From assembly GCA_934293835.1 (NCBI GenBank), contig CAKQZO010000089.1, forward strand, positions 1-6,593: 6,593 nucleotides of DNA, in the 5' to 3' direction. This stretch comes from an uncultured Lacticaseibacillus sp. GTDB taxonomy: Bacteria; Bacillota; Bacilli; Lactobacillales; Lactobacillaceae. Positions within the stretch are counted from its first letter, which is position 1. Every line of letters starts with the position of its first letter. Both the position numbers and the translations under genes were made by a program. Below, piece after piece: positions 1-5,526 of the stretch. Under the pieces are notes generated by a model that did no database searches, was not told where the DNA came from, and saw nothing but the letters and a program-made list of their open reading frames with translations.

Positions 1-2
1 CC

Positions 3-53
3 GTACAAGTGAATAAGCAGTTAGCAGAATTTAGAGGTGTCGCAGTATTTTAG
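3..53 (+). CDS. 3' end of an upstream reading frame (unidentified, partial)
   Basis: This frame is the only one of the three + frames open from the window edge. It reads VQVNKQLAEFRGVAVF and stops at TAG 51-53. A strong rho-independent terminator in the same orientation follows 45 bases later, which fits the end of a + strand transcription unit. Sixteen residues are too few to identify a family, and an open stretch of this length can occur by chance. I propose no function. The alternative is that this is non-coding DNA. Confidence 0.35.
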   Translation, partial: VQVNKQLAEFRGVAVF

Positions 54-97
54 TTACAGTCAAGCATAACGTCACATCGCTACCTACCTTAACTTGA

Positions 98-141
98 GGG
101 TTCCGTTTCACGAAGTCAGTGAAGCGGGGCCTGTTTTTGTT
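98..141 (+). terminator. Rho-independent terminator of the upstream unit
   Basis: A 13-bp stem with several G-U pairs joins GGTTCCGTTTCAC (99-111) to GTGAAGCGGGGCC (119-131) around a 7-nt loop, GAAGTCA. The stem is followed by TGTTTTTGTT. The T-run on the 3' side only makes it a + strand terminator. It separates whatever lies upstream from the dehydrogenase unit. Confidence 0.85.
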
Positions 142-157
142 CGGCGCGAAATTATGG

Positions 158-185
158 TTGACTTTCTGGACGAGCGTGGTAGGCT
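158..185 (+). promoter_or_regulatory. Promoter of the leader/dehydrogenase unit
   Basis: TTGACT at 158-163 matches the -35 consensus at five of six positions. A 16-nt spacer leads to TAGGCT at 180-185, which is preceded by TG at 177-178 and so forms an extended -10. The expected transcript start is near 190-193, just ahead of the AGGAGG of the leader ORF. The -10 hexamer itself is weak, so the call rests on the -35, the spacing and the TGn motif. Confidence 0.6.
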
Positions 186-214
186 AATGTTAATCAAATT
201 CTTAGGAGGTTCTC

Positions 215-274
215 ATGATGATTCAGACCCTTGTGCTCAAGCAACATGCGTTTAGCTTCGCGTTTAGACAGTGA
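215..274 (+). CDS. 19-codon leader peptide ORF
   Basis: A perfect AGGAGGT (204-210) sits 5 nt before ATG 215, with a second ATG at 218. The frame encodes MMIQTLVLKQHAFSFAFRQ and stops at TGA 272-274. It lies inside the transcribed leader, upstream of a terminator hairpin and the dehydrogenase gene, which is the arrangement of a transcription-attenuation leader peptide. The end is Phe-rich (Phe13, Phe15, Phe17), encoded by an 8-nt direct repeat GCGTTTAG at 248-255 and 260-267. The stop codon lies in the loop of the first downstream hairpin, so a ribosome stalled at or terminating near the Phe codons would hold that hairpin open. I know no named homologue. The Shine-Dalgarno is strong evidence for translation, and the regulatory role is inference. 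Confidence 0.6.
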   Translation: MMIQTLVLKQHAFSFAFRQ

Positions 275-362
275 TCTGTCTGGCGCGAGGCTCATTGCGA
301 TGAGCTATCACACCACGCAGATCGACCTCGACTGCGTGGCTGAATCAGACGGAGAACCGTCT
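266..362 (+). promoter_or_regulatory. Tandem hairpin leader RNA with antiterminator strand
   Basis: Four perfect hairpins stand in a row. H1 is AGACAG/CTGTCT at 266-271/276-281. H2 is GCTCAT/ATGAGC at 290-295/300-305. H3 is CCACGCAG/CTGCGTGG at 313-320/332-339, extended inward by TCG/CGA. H4 is AGACGG/CCGTCT at 347-352/357-362 with an AGAA tetraloop. Between H1 and H2 the strand GGCGCGAGG (282-290) can pair with CCTCGC-A-GCC (371-380), the 5' arm of the terminator that follows, giving nine pairs around one bulged A. It is a near copy of that terminator's own 3' arm. I see no T-box, S-box or other riboswitch core that I can name. Antitermination by this strand is inferred from base pairing. 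Confidence 0.6.
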
Positions 363-368
363 CATGAC

Positions 369-406
369 ACCCTCGCAGCCGCTTGGCTTGCGAGGGTTTT
401 TATTTT
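369..406 (+). terminator. Leader terminator (attenuator) ahead of the dehydrogenase
   Basis: ACCCTCGCA (369-377) pairs perfectly with TGCGAGGGT (389-397). The stem continues inward as GCC/GGC (378-380/385-387) past a single bulged T, closing on a GCTT loop. TTTTTATTTT follows immediately. It lies between the promoter and the dehydrogenase start, after the leader ORF, so it most likely controls read-through into the two-gene operon. Confidence 0.85.
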
Positions 407-446
407 GGTGAAGAACTGCCTGGTAACTACTTAGGAGGAACTATTG

Positions 447-1439
447 ATGAAAGTGCAAATGTATTCTGTCCGTCCCGATGAAAAAGATGCCATTACCCAA
501 AACGCGGCCGCGCTTGACTGCGTGGTCGATACCGTCAACCACGACTTCACGCCGGCCGACATCGCCAACCTGCAAGGCTACGACGTCTTGTGCTTGGCCC
601 AACACGGAGCGATCGGGGCGGCAAGCGACTATGCCAAGATCGCGGCCGCAGGCGTCCATCATATCGCGCTACGTATCACCGGCTATGACATCATCGATTT
701 AAAAGCTGCCGCGGCCAATGGCATCAAGGTCACCAACGTGCCGGCTTACTCGCCGCGTTCGGTCGGCGAGATGACGCTGACGCACGCGATGTTACTGTTG
801 CGGCACCTGAACGAGGCCAAGGCGCGCATGGCGGCCGGCGACTATTCATGGGGCGGCCTTGAAGCCGACGAGATCCACACCTTGACTGTGGGGATCATCG
901 GTGTGGGCAAGATCGGCTCCGCCGTTGCCCGGCTGTTCTATGCCTTGGGCGCAACGATCATTGCCAACGATCCGATCAAGCGGCCAGAGCTCAGCGACAT
1001 CCTCACCTATGTTGATAAGGAGACCCTTCTCAAGACCGCGGACATCGTGACCGTGCACACGCCGTTAGATGACACGACCCATCACCTGATTGATGCCGCG
1101 GCGCTGGCCAGCATGAAGCCGACTGCGATCTTGCTGAACTGCGCGCGGGGGCCTATCGTCGACACAGACGCCTTGATTGCCGCGCTGGAGAACAAGACGA
1201 TCGCGGCGGCCGGCATCGATTCGATCGAAGACGAGAACGGCATCTTCGGCGACAACCTGACCGGCCAAGCGGTGCCTAACCCGCGCCTGTTGAAGCTACA
1301 ACAGATGAGTAACGTCTCCGTCAGCCCACACATGGCGTTTTACACCCGCCCGGCGGTGGCCAACATGGTCGCCATCGCATTGCACGACGCAGACACGATC
1401 GCCAAGGGTGGCGTGTCCGAACACGAAATTAAGGGGTAA
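447..1439 (+). CDS. D-2-hydroxyacid dehydrogenase (D-lactate dehydrogenase family)
   Basis: This cytoplasmic enzyme should reduce a 2-keto acid such as pyruvate, phenylpyruvate or a branched keto acid to the D-2-hydroxy acid with NADH. The start chosen is ATG 447, 8 nt after AGGAGG (433-438). A TTG at 444 is in frame but sits too close. Counting from the ATG (330 aa), the Rossmann motif GVGKIG lies at 152-157 and the acidic NAD-ribose residue is Asp175 in ANDP. The catalytic triad is Arg234 in NCARG, Glu263 in IEDENGIF and His295 in SPHMAFYT. Counted from the TTG these are 235/264/296, the numbers known for Lactobacillus D-LDH. NVPAYSP (about 97-103) is also typical. Length is normal for the family. 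It is first in an operon, with the membrane gene 5 nt downstream, behind an attenuator-like leader. The substrate cannot be read from sequence: D-lactate dehydrogenase and D-hydroxyisocaproate dehydrogenase are both possible. Confidence 0.92.
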   Translation: MKVQMYSVRPDEKDAITQNAAALDCVVDTVNHDFTPADIANLQGYDVLCLAQHGAIGAASDYAKIAAAGVHHIALRITGYDIIDLKAAAANGIKVTNVPAYSPRSVGEMTLTHAMLLLRHLNEAKARMAAGDYSWGGLEADEIHTLTVGIIGVGKIGSAVARLFYALGATIIANDPIKRPELSDILTYVDKETLLKTADIVTVHTPLDDTTHHLIDAAALASMKPTAILLNCARGPIVDTDALIAALENKTIAAAGIDSIEDENGIFGDNLTGQAVPNPRLLKLQQMSNVSVSPHMAFYTRPAVANMVAIALHDADTIAKGGVSEHEIKG

Positions 1440-1444
1440 CCACG

Positions 1445-2485
1445 ATGAAAGCAGTTAAAACCGGCACCATGAACATCCTCAACGGCCTGTCGATCGGGAT
1501 CATCGTGGCGCTGATTCCAGGGGCGATCTTCAATTCCCTGATCGGTGCCCTCGTGCCGAGCTTCCCACAACTCGCGTTCATCACCGCCTTCACCGGCGCG
1601 GCGCAGACGATGATGCCGTTGTTGTCGGCCGTGTGCGTGGGGATGTTGGCGAAGTTCACGCCGATTCAGACCACGTCGCTGGCGCTAGCGGCGCTTGTCG
1701 GCGCCGGCAACATTCAGGTCGCCAAGGCCGGCTACAGCATCGCCGGCACCGGAGACATCATCAACACCGGGATCACCTTGGCGATCGGTTATCTCCTGAT
1801 CAAACTGTTAGGTAACGCGTTGAAGGCCTACACGATCTTGCTGATGCCTAGCATCTTGTTGCTGATTGCAGGAGGCATCGGCCACCTGACGCTCGGGCCT
1901 GTGTCCGCCTTCACGCAAGCGATCGGGGTCATCGTCAAAGAGGTGACGACGGTGCAGCCGTTGTTGATGGGAATCTTGATGGGCGTCGCGTTCGGCTTGT
2001 TGATCGTCAGTCCGATTTCCACGGTCGGTATCGCCACGGCGATTTCTTTGGCAGGGATTGGCGCCGGCAGTGCCAACCTCGGGGTCGTCGGCGCGCAGTT
2101 TGCGCTGACTGTTTACGGTTGGTCGGCGAACTCCTTTGGGACATCGATCGCGCACTTCCTGGGTTCGCCGAAGATGCAGATGGCCAACATCTTCTCGAAG
2201 CCCAAACTGTTCTTGCCGCTATTGATCAATGCTGGCATCATGGGTGGCATCGGCGCGCTGTTCAACATCCAAGGCACGCCGATGAGTGCCGGGTTCGGCT
2301 TTGCCGGGCTGATCGGGCCGCTGGCCGCGTTGAGTGGCATCGGCCACACCGATGCGGGAAGCCTGATCGAGGTTACCTTGCTGTTTTTGATCGTGCCGGT
2401 GATCCTCGCGCTGATCAGCCAGTTCGTCTTCACCAAGCTCTGGCACTATCAAGATGCCAGCGACTACGCTTTAAATTATGTTTAG
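1445..2485 (+). CDS. PTS_EIIC_2 / PfoR-type membrane protein
   Basis: This is a very hydrophobic 346-aa protein rich in Gly, Ala, Ile and Leu. About nine to ten membrane segments can be seen, roughly at residues 11-37, 43-65, 76-90, 107-123, 128-147, 171-189, 193-217, 255-275, 283-299 and 306-328. Features such as MNILNGLSIGIIVALIPG near the start, SPISTVGIATAI (189-200) and the Gly-rich SAGFGFAGLIGPLAAL (281-296) recall the PTS_EIIC_2 family, which also holds the clostridial toxin regulator PfoR. Family members are annotated as PTS IIC subunits, but no IIA or IIB gene is in the window, so sugar transport is unproven. Its AAGGGG site (1431-1436) runs up to the dehydrogenase stop, and only 5 nt separate the genes, so the two are probably translationally coupled. 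It may move a substrate or product of the dehydrogenase; that is inference. Confidence 0.8.
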   Translation: MKAVKTGTMNILNGLSIGIIVALIPGAIFNSLIGALVPSFPQLAFITAFTGAAQTMMPLLSAVCVGMLAKFTPIQTTSLALAALVGAGNIQVAKAGYSIAGTGDIINTGITLAIGYLLIKLLGNALKAYTILLMPSILLLIAGGIGHLTLGPVSAFTQAIGVIVKEVTTVQPLLMGILMGVAFGLLIVSPISTVGIATAISLAGIGAGSANLGVVGAQFALTVYGWSANSFGTSIAHFLGSPKMQMANIFSKPKLFLPLLINAGIMGGIGALFNIQGTPMSAGFGFAGLIGPLAALSGIGHTDAGSLIEVTLLFLIVPVILALISQFVFTKLWHYQDASDYALNYV

Positions 2486-2494
2486 ACAATAATC

Positions 2495-2542
2495 GCACAG
2501 CCTCGCCGAAAGCCGTCATGGTTTTGGTGAGGCTGTGTTTTT
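2495..2542 (+). terminator. Terminator of the dehydrogenase/membrane-protein operon
   Basis: CACAGCCTCGCC (2496-2507) pairs with GGTGAGGCTGTG (2526-2537) over 12 bp with one G-U pair and an 18-nt loop. TTTTTT (2537-2542) follows. It starts 10 nt after the membrane-protein stop codon and is a strong rho-independent terminator. Confidence 0.9.
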
Positions 2543-2577
2543 GAATTTTAAGAATGTCGTCTGTTTTCACGGCGAAT

Positions 2578-2644
2578 TTCAGCGCAATCAGGGGTTGTGG
2601 TATAATGCCCATTGAAACCGCCGAGTGGCGTGATGATTAGGAGG
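2578..2644 (+). promoter_or_regulatory. Orphan promoter and Shine-Dalgarno left of the tnpB element
   Basis: TATAAT at 2601-2606 is a perfect -10 with an extended TG at 2598-2599. The -35 position 17 nt upstream (TTCAGC, 2578-2583) is weak. A small CGCC-GAGT-GGCG hairpin and a perfect AGGAGG (2639-2644) follow, but no ATG, GTG or TTG stands at a usable distance after it. The layout (TATAAT, short leader, ATTAGGAGG) copies that of the stress-protein gene at 5492-5519, which does have its ATG. This is most likely the original promoter and ribosome site of the ATP-grasp gene now starting at 4207, separated from it by the insertion. Confidence 0.65.
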
Positions 2645-2683
2645 ACGTTAACTGCAAACCAAAACACTGAATTAAATAGAATA

Positions 2684-2741
2684 TCATGCACTTAGTGATC
2701 CTGTAGTAACTAGTGGAAGAAAGGATCACCAATTTGCATGA
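2684..2741 (+). repeat. Left-end imperfect hairpin of the element
   Basis: The outer stem is TCATGCA (2684-2690) with TGCATGA (2735-2741). The inner stem is TTAGTGATCCT (2692-2702) with AGGATCACCAA (2722-2732), 10 of 11 pairs. The loop is 19 nt and contains ACTAGTGGAAGAA. Small bulges separate the two stems. Subterminal hairpins like this are what Y1 transposases bind at IS200/IS605 ends. The loop's GTGGAAGAA (2713-2721) is the reverse complement of TTCTTCCAC (4177-4185) near the right end. Confidence 0.7.
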
Positions 2742-2861
2742 AATGATGAACTCGTGAGAAATCCCTAGCAATTCGCTGACTTGGTAATGGTGAAAGTTTT
2801 ACTGGCTTGACAACTTGTTTTCATCTCTGTTGCGTAATTTATAAACGAGGGAGGTGATTAG

Positions 2862-4045
2862 ATGCTTAGGACACACAAACTGCGTTGCTACCCGAATGCC
2901 ACGATGCAGAACGCCTTGAAACAGGCATGTGATTATGCCGCTACTGTTTCAATCAGGCCTTAGCGACTTGGAATGCCATGTACGATGAATCCGTCATCCT
3001 AGACGACAAACACTTGCGCCCAAACGAGCGCAAAGTGCGTGATGAGTTAGTCGCCAACAAGGCTGACTGGCAGTTTGAGCGCTCGGCTCGCATCTTGCAG
3101 CTGGCGGTTCATGACTTGGCTCAAGGGTGGAAAAACTTCTTCAATTCGAAGATGCCTGACCATGATAAACCTCGGTTTAAGTCACGAAAACGTAGTCGTC
3201 AGGTTTTTAAAACTGACCGGGCGACCATCGTCAATGGAAAACTTAGGTTAGATAAGCCTCATGCTTATGCTGGCGCTTGGTATGATATTCGGTTAGTCGA
3301 AGTCCCACGCTGGGCAGGAACCATTCGCTTGGCGACCGTCACCGAAGAAGCGGATGGCTATTATGTGAGCCTAAGCATCGAGGTCGAACAACCAGAGCCA
3401 TTGCAAGCTTTGGAGCGGGTCTGTGGGGTTGATGCCAATATCGGCAAGTATGTTTACAACGACGGTGATGCAATGGCAACATTGCCAATCCTGTCTACTA
3501 AACTCGTTAGCCTCTATGACCGTATCTCTTTGTATCAGCGGCAACTCGCGCGCAAACGCCGGGCGAATCCGGGTCACTTTCTGTCTAAACATTATCGCGC
3601 AACGAAAACCAAATTGCGGCGGGCGTATCAGAAAGTAGCGCGAATTCAAAATGACCTGTTGCAGAAACTGACCACAATGCTGGTACGGTTAAATGGCACC
3701 ATCGCCATCGAGGACTTGGATGTGAAACACATGAAGATGAACAAGCGCCTGGCGAAGAACCTTCACCGCTCGTTGTTTGGCCAATTCAAGGTGTTAATGC
3801 AGGACAAGGCCAAGTGGTATGGCCGGACGCTTGTGTTGGTCGACCGCTTCTATCCGAGCACGCAACGGTGTAGCCGCTGTGGACTGGTGAAGACCGGCTT
3901 AGATAAGCTGACGCTAGCCGGCAACCATCACCATCACACGAACCATCACGAGTTTCATTGTTACGGCTGTGGCGTTCGCTTAGAGCGTGATGAAAATGCC
4001 GTGCTAAATTTGATTCAATACACTAAGGGGCAGGCTATGTCCTAA
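2862..4045 (+). pseudogene. tnpB: TnpB RNA-guided nuclease, broken by a 1-base deletion
   Basis: TnpB is the omega-RNA-guided DNA nuclease of IS200/IS605 elements and the ancestor of Cas12. Translation should begin at ATG 2862, 7 nt after a perfect ribosome site (GGGAGGTGAT), giving MLRTHKLRCYPNAT and so on up to TAG 2961-2963. Homology continues in the next frame: CGC TAC TGT TTC AAT CAG at 2939-2956 restores DYARYCFNQAL. One C is therefore missing near 2938-2939 (GCCCGC became GCCGC). Restored length is 394 aa, normal for the family. RuvC residues are present at restored positions Asp191 (GVDANIG), Glu284 (IAIEDL) and Asp377 (ERDENAVLNL). The zinc ribbon has CxxC twice (CSRCG and CYGCG) with a His-rich loop between. 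The open frame from ATG 2978 encodes 355 aa but lacks the first 39 residues and has no clear ribosome site. A sequencing error in a C-run is possible. Confidence 0.85.
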
Positions 4046-4046
4046 T

Positions 4047-4112
4047 GATTCATGAGCCGGTCACTGTTGCCACGGAGCACTCCAAGGTAAGAATACCGGT
4101 ATTGATGGAATC
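4047..4112 (+). ncRNA. Candidate omega-RNA (reRNA) scaffold after tnpB
   Basis: Right after the tnpB stop the sequence folds into a nested structure. The outer stem is GATTC-AT (4047-4053) with ATGGAATC (4105-4112), with one bulged G. The middle stem is CCGGT (4057-4061) with ACCGG (4095-4099). An inner stem pairs TTGCC with GGTAA, and GGAG faces CTCC inside it. TnpB guide RNAs are known to come from the 3' end of tnpB plus the right end of the element, and they carry a guide copied from the flanking DNA. The transcript probably starts within tnpB and runs past 4112 to the element's right end; those limits are not visible. Position and folding support the call, but I have no alignment to a known omega-RNA. 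Confidence 0.55.
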
Positions 4113-4146
4113 AAATAAAACCAGAATGGACAACTAAGAAAGGAAA

Positions 4147-4195
4147 TATATAACTCTTTACTAGTGTCATTGGACATTCTTCCACGTTTTATATA
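4147..4195 (+). repeat. Right-end imperfect hairpin of the element
   Basis: The outer stem is TATATAA (4147-4153) with TTATATA (4189-4195), seven perfect pairs. The inner stem is AGTGTC (4163-4168) with GACATT (4173-4178) around an ATTG loop. A roughly 9 x 10 nt internal loop separates them. It shares ACTAGTG with the left-end hairpin loop and carries TTCTTCCAC, the reverse complement of GTGGAAGAA there. This supports a right boundary beyond 4195, so close to ATG 4207. Confidence 0.55.
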
Positions 4196-4206
4196 GCAGA
4201 AAAAAG

Positions 4207-5466
4207 ATGTCAGAGATTCCAGAATTTACCCCAGTGCTGTTAGGTAGTGATATGAACGTGTATGGTATGGCGCGTTCGTTTCACGAACTCACTGGGCAAG
4301 TCGTCGATGTGTATGCCAAGGTTCAACTGGCACCGACGCGTTTTTCTAAGATCGTCAACGTGCATTTGATTGACGATTTTGATGCTGATCCGACCTTCAT
4401 CGAACATATGCGCAAGGTCGCAGCCAAATATGCAGATTATCAAGGTAAAGTGATCTTGATCGCTTGCGGCGACGGGTATGCCGAGCTCGTGTCCAAGCAT
4501 AAAGAAGAACTCAGCAAGACGTTCGTTTGTCCTTATGTTGACTATGACCTCTTGAAGCGGCTGAACTCCAAGGAAAGCTTCTATCAGGTTTGTGACGAAT
4601 ATGACCTGCCTTACCCGAAGACGAAGATCGTCACGAAGGCGATGTACGAATCCGGCGCGCAGATCTCGACCCCATTCGCGTTTCCCGTGGCGCTGAAGCC
4701 GACCAACTCGGTGGAGTGGTTGCTGATCCATTTTGAAGGGCGTAAGAAGGCCTTCACGATCCATTCCCAAGTCGAGCTGAACACGATCATCGCGAAGATC
4801 TACGACAACGGCTACACCAGCGACCTGATTCTGCAAGACTTCGTGCCTGGCGACGACTCGCACATGCGCGTGTTGAACGCCTATGTCGACCAGCACCATC
4901 ATGTCAAAATGATGTGCCTCGGCCATCCGCTTCTGGAAGACCCGACTCCAGCCGCGATCGGCAACTATGTCGCGATCTTGCCGGAATATAACCAAGGCCT
5001 CTACGACCAGATGCAGAAGTTCTTGGAGGAAATCAAGTTCACCGGCTTCGCCAACTTCGATATGAAATATGACGACCGCGACCACACCTACAAGCTGTTT
5101 GAAATCAACATTCGCCAAGGGCGCTCGAGCTTCTTCGTGACGCTGAACGGCTATAACCTCGCGCAGTGGCCGGTGCTGGATTATGTGGCCGGCACGCTTG
5201 ACGCGCAGCCGACCGTCTACGGCAACCAAGACGAAGCCAAGCACCAGCTGTGGCTAGGTGTGCCCAAGTCGGTGTTCAAGACTTATGCCAAGGACAACGC
5301 CGATAAGCAGCGGGCCTTGGAGCTGATCGCCGCCAAGCGCTATGGGACGACCGTTTTTTACGACAAGGACATGTCCTTGAAGCGGTGGGTCTTGATGAAG
5401 TACATGTTCCACAACTACGTCGGCCGCTACAAACAGTTCTTCGCGGAAAATAAAGGTGACGCTTAA
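4207..5466 (+). CDS. ATP-grasp carboxylate-amine ligase (candidate D-aspartate ligase)
   Basis: This 419-aa cytosolic enzyme belongs to the ATP-grasp superfamily, which joins a carboxylate to an amine through an acyl phosphate. Visible ATP-grasp elements are Lys164 in VALKPT, the LQDFVPGDDS strand (208-217), Asp285 in NFDMKYD, and Glu299 with Asn301 in FEINIRQGRSS, the usual Mg-ATP ligands. The N-terminus FTPVLLGSDMNVYGMARSF recalls the lactobacillar and enterococcal group that includes AslFm, the ligase adding D-Asp to the peptidoglycan Lys side chain. That would suggest an L-Lys-D-Asp/Asn cross-bridge, but no aspartate racemase gene is in the window and the substrate is inference. ATG 4207 fits the family's usual N-terminus. 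The bases before it (TATATAGCAGAAAAAAG region) hold no Shine-Dalgarno, probably because an element inserted there. The stop is followed after 26 nt by the -10 of the next gene, with no terminator between. Confidence 0.85.
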   Translation: MSEIPEFTPVLLGSDMNVYGMARSFHELTGQVVDVYAKVQLAPTRFSKIVNVHLIDDFDADPTFIEHMRKVAAKYADYQGKVILIACGDGYAELVSKHKEELSKTFVCPYVDYDLLKRLNSKESFYQVCDEYDLPYPKTKIVTKAMYESGAQISTPFAFPVALKPTNSVEWLLIHFEGRKKAFTIHSQVELNTIIAKIYDNGYTSDLILQDFVPGDDSHMRVLNAYVDQHHHVKMMCLGHPLLEDPTPAAIGNYVAILPEYNQGLYDQMQKFLEEIKFTGFANFDMKYDDRDHTYKLFEINIRQGRSSFFVTLNGYNLAQWPVLDYVAGTLDAQPTVYGNQDEAKHQLWLGVPKSVFKTYAKDNADKQRALELIAAKRYGTTVFYDKDMSLKRWVLMKYMFHNYVGRYKQFFAENKGDA

Positions 5467-5491
5467 CCAGGCGTAAAAGCGCGTTGCGCGG

Positions 5492-5519
5492 TATAATAGT
5501 GATGTTCACAATTAGGAGG
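5492..5519 (+). promoter_or_regulatory. -10 element and ribosome site of the stress-protein gene
   Basis: TATAAT at 5492-5497 is a consensus -10, just after a GCGC-GTT-GCGC inverted repeat (5479-5489). No good -35 stands 16-18 nt upstream, so an activator or read-through from the ATP-grasp gene may contribute. AGGAGG (5514-5519) lies 7 nt before ATG 5527. Confidence 0.6.
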
Positions 5520-5526
5520 GATTTCC

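Larger units (their letters stand above)
2653..4206 (+). mobile_element. IS200/IS605-type element with tnpB only (IS1341-like)
   Basis: The element carries tnpB, flanked by AT-rich non-coding ends unlike the GC-rich genes around it, and has no TnpA (Y1 transposase). Large imperfect hairpins lie near both ends, at 2684-2741 and 4147-4195, as expected for this family, which inserts without target duplication. The proposed left edge follows TTAAC (2648-2652), similar to the TTTAA(C) target known for IS605. The proposed right edge abuts ATG 4207. Joining these flanks gives AGGAGG-8 nt-ATG, an ideal gene start, which is the main argument for these boundaries. An alternative right edge is near 4114, at a TCAA just after the omega-RNA stem. 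The element's presence is well supported; its exact ends are inferred. Confidence 0.65.

Noticed and set aside
231..434. 67-codon + strand frame beginning TTG across the leader region
   Set aside because: It has no ribosome site, overlaps the well-initiated leader ORF in another frame and runs straight through the terminator hairpin, so the frame is a by-product of a structured RNA region.
2119..2544. 141-codon + strand frame inside the membrane-protein gene
   Set aside because: It is an out-of-frame shadow of the PTS_EIIC_2 gene, Arg/His-rich, and runs through that gene's terminator.
2645..2675. Possible short ORF starting at CTG 2652 after AGGAGG (codons for Q-T-K-T-L-N)
   Set aside because: CTG starts are very rare and the frame is six codons past the start. 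The site is better explained as a start region separated from its gene by the insertion.
2807..2845. TTGACA (2807-2812) with TAATTT (2835-2840) as a tnpB promoter
   Set aside because: The spacer would be 22 nt, too long for a normal sigma-A promoter, and no better -10 lies at 16-18 nt.
4164..4206. Promoter in the right end of the element driving the ATP-grasp gene (TATATA 4190-4195)
   Set aside because: No -35 stands at a proper distance, and the TATATA is already part of the end hairpin. A near-leaderless transcript remains conceivable but unsupported.
4240..5244. 334-codon open frame on the minus strand
   Set aside because: It lies wholly antisense to the ATP-grasp gene, whose motifs are clear. 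Its composition (many Val, His, Arg, Asp) is that expected of the reverse strand of GC-rich coding DNA.
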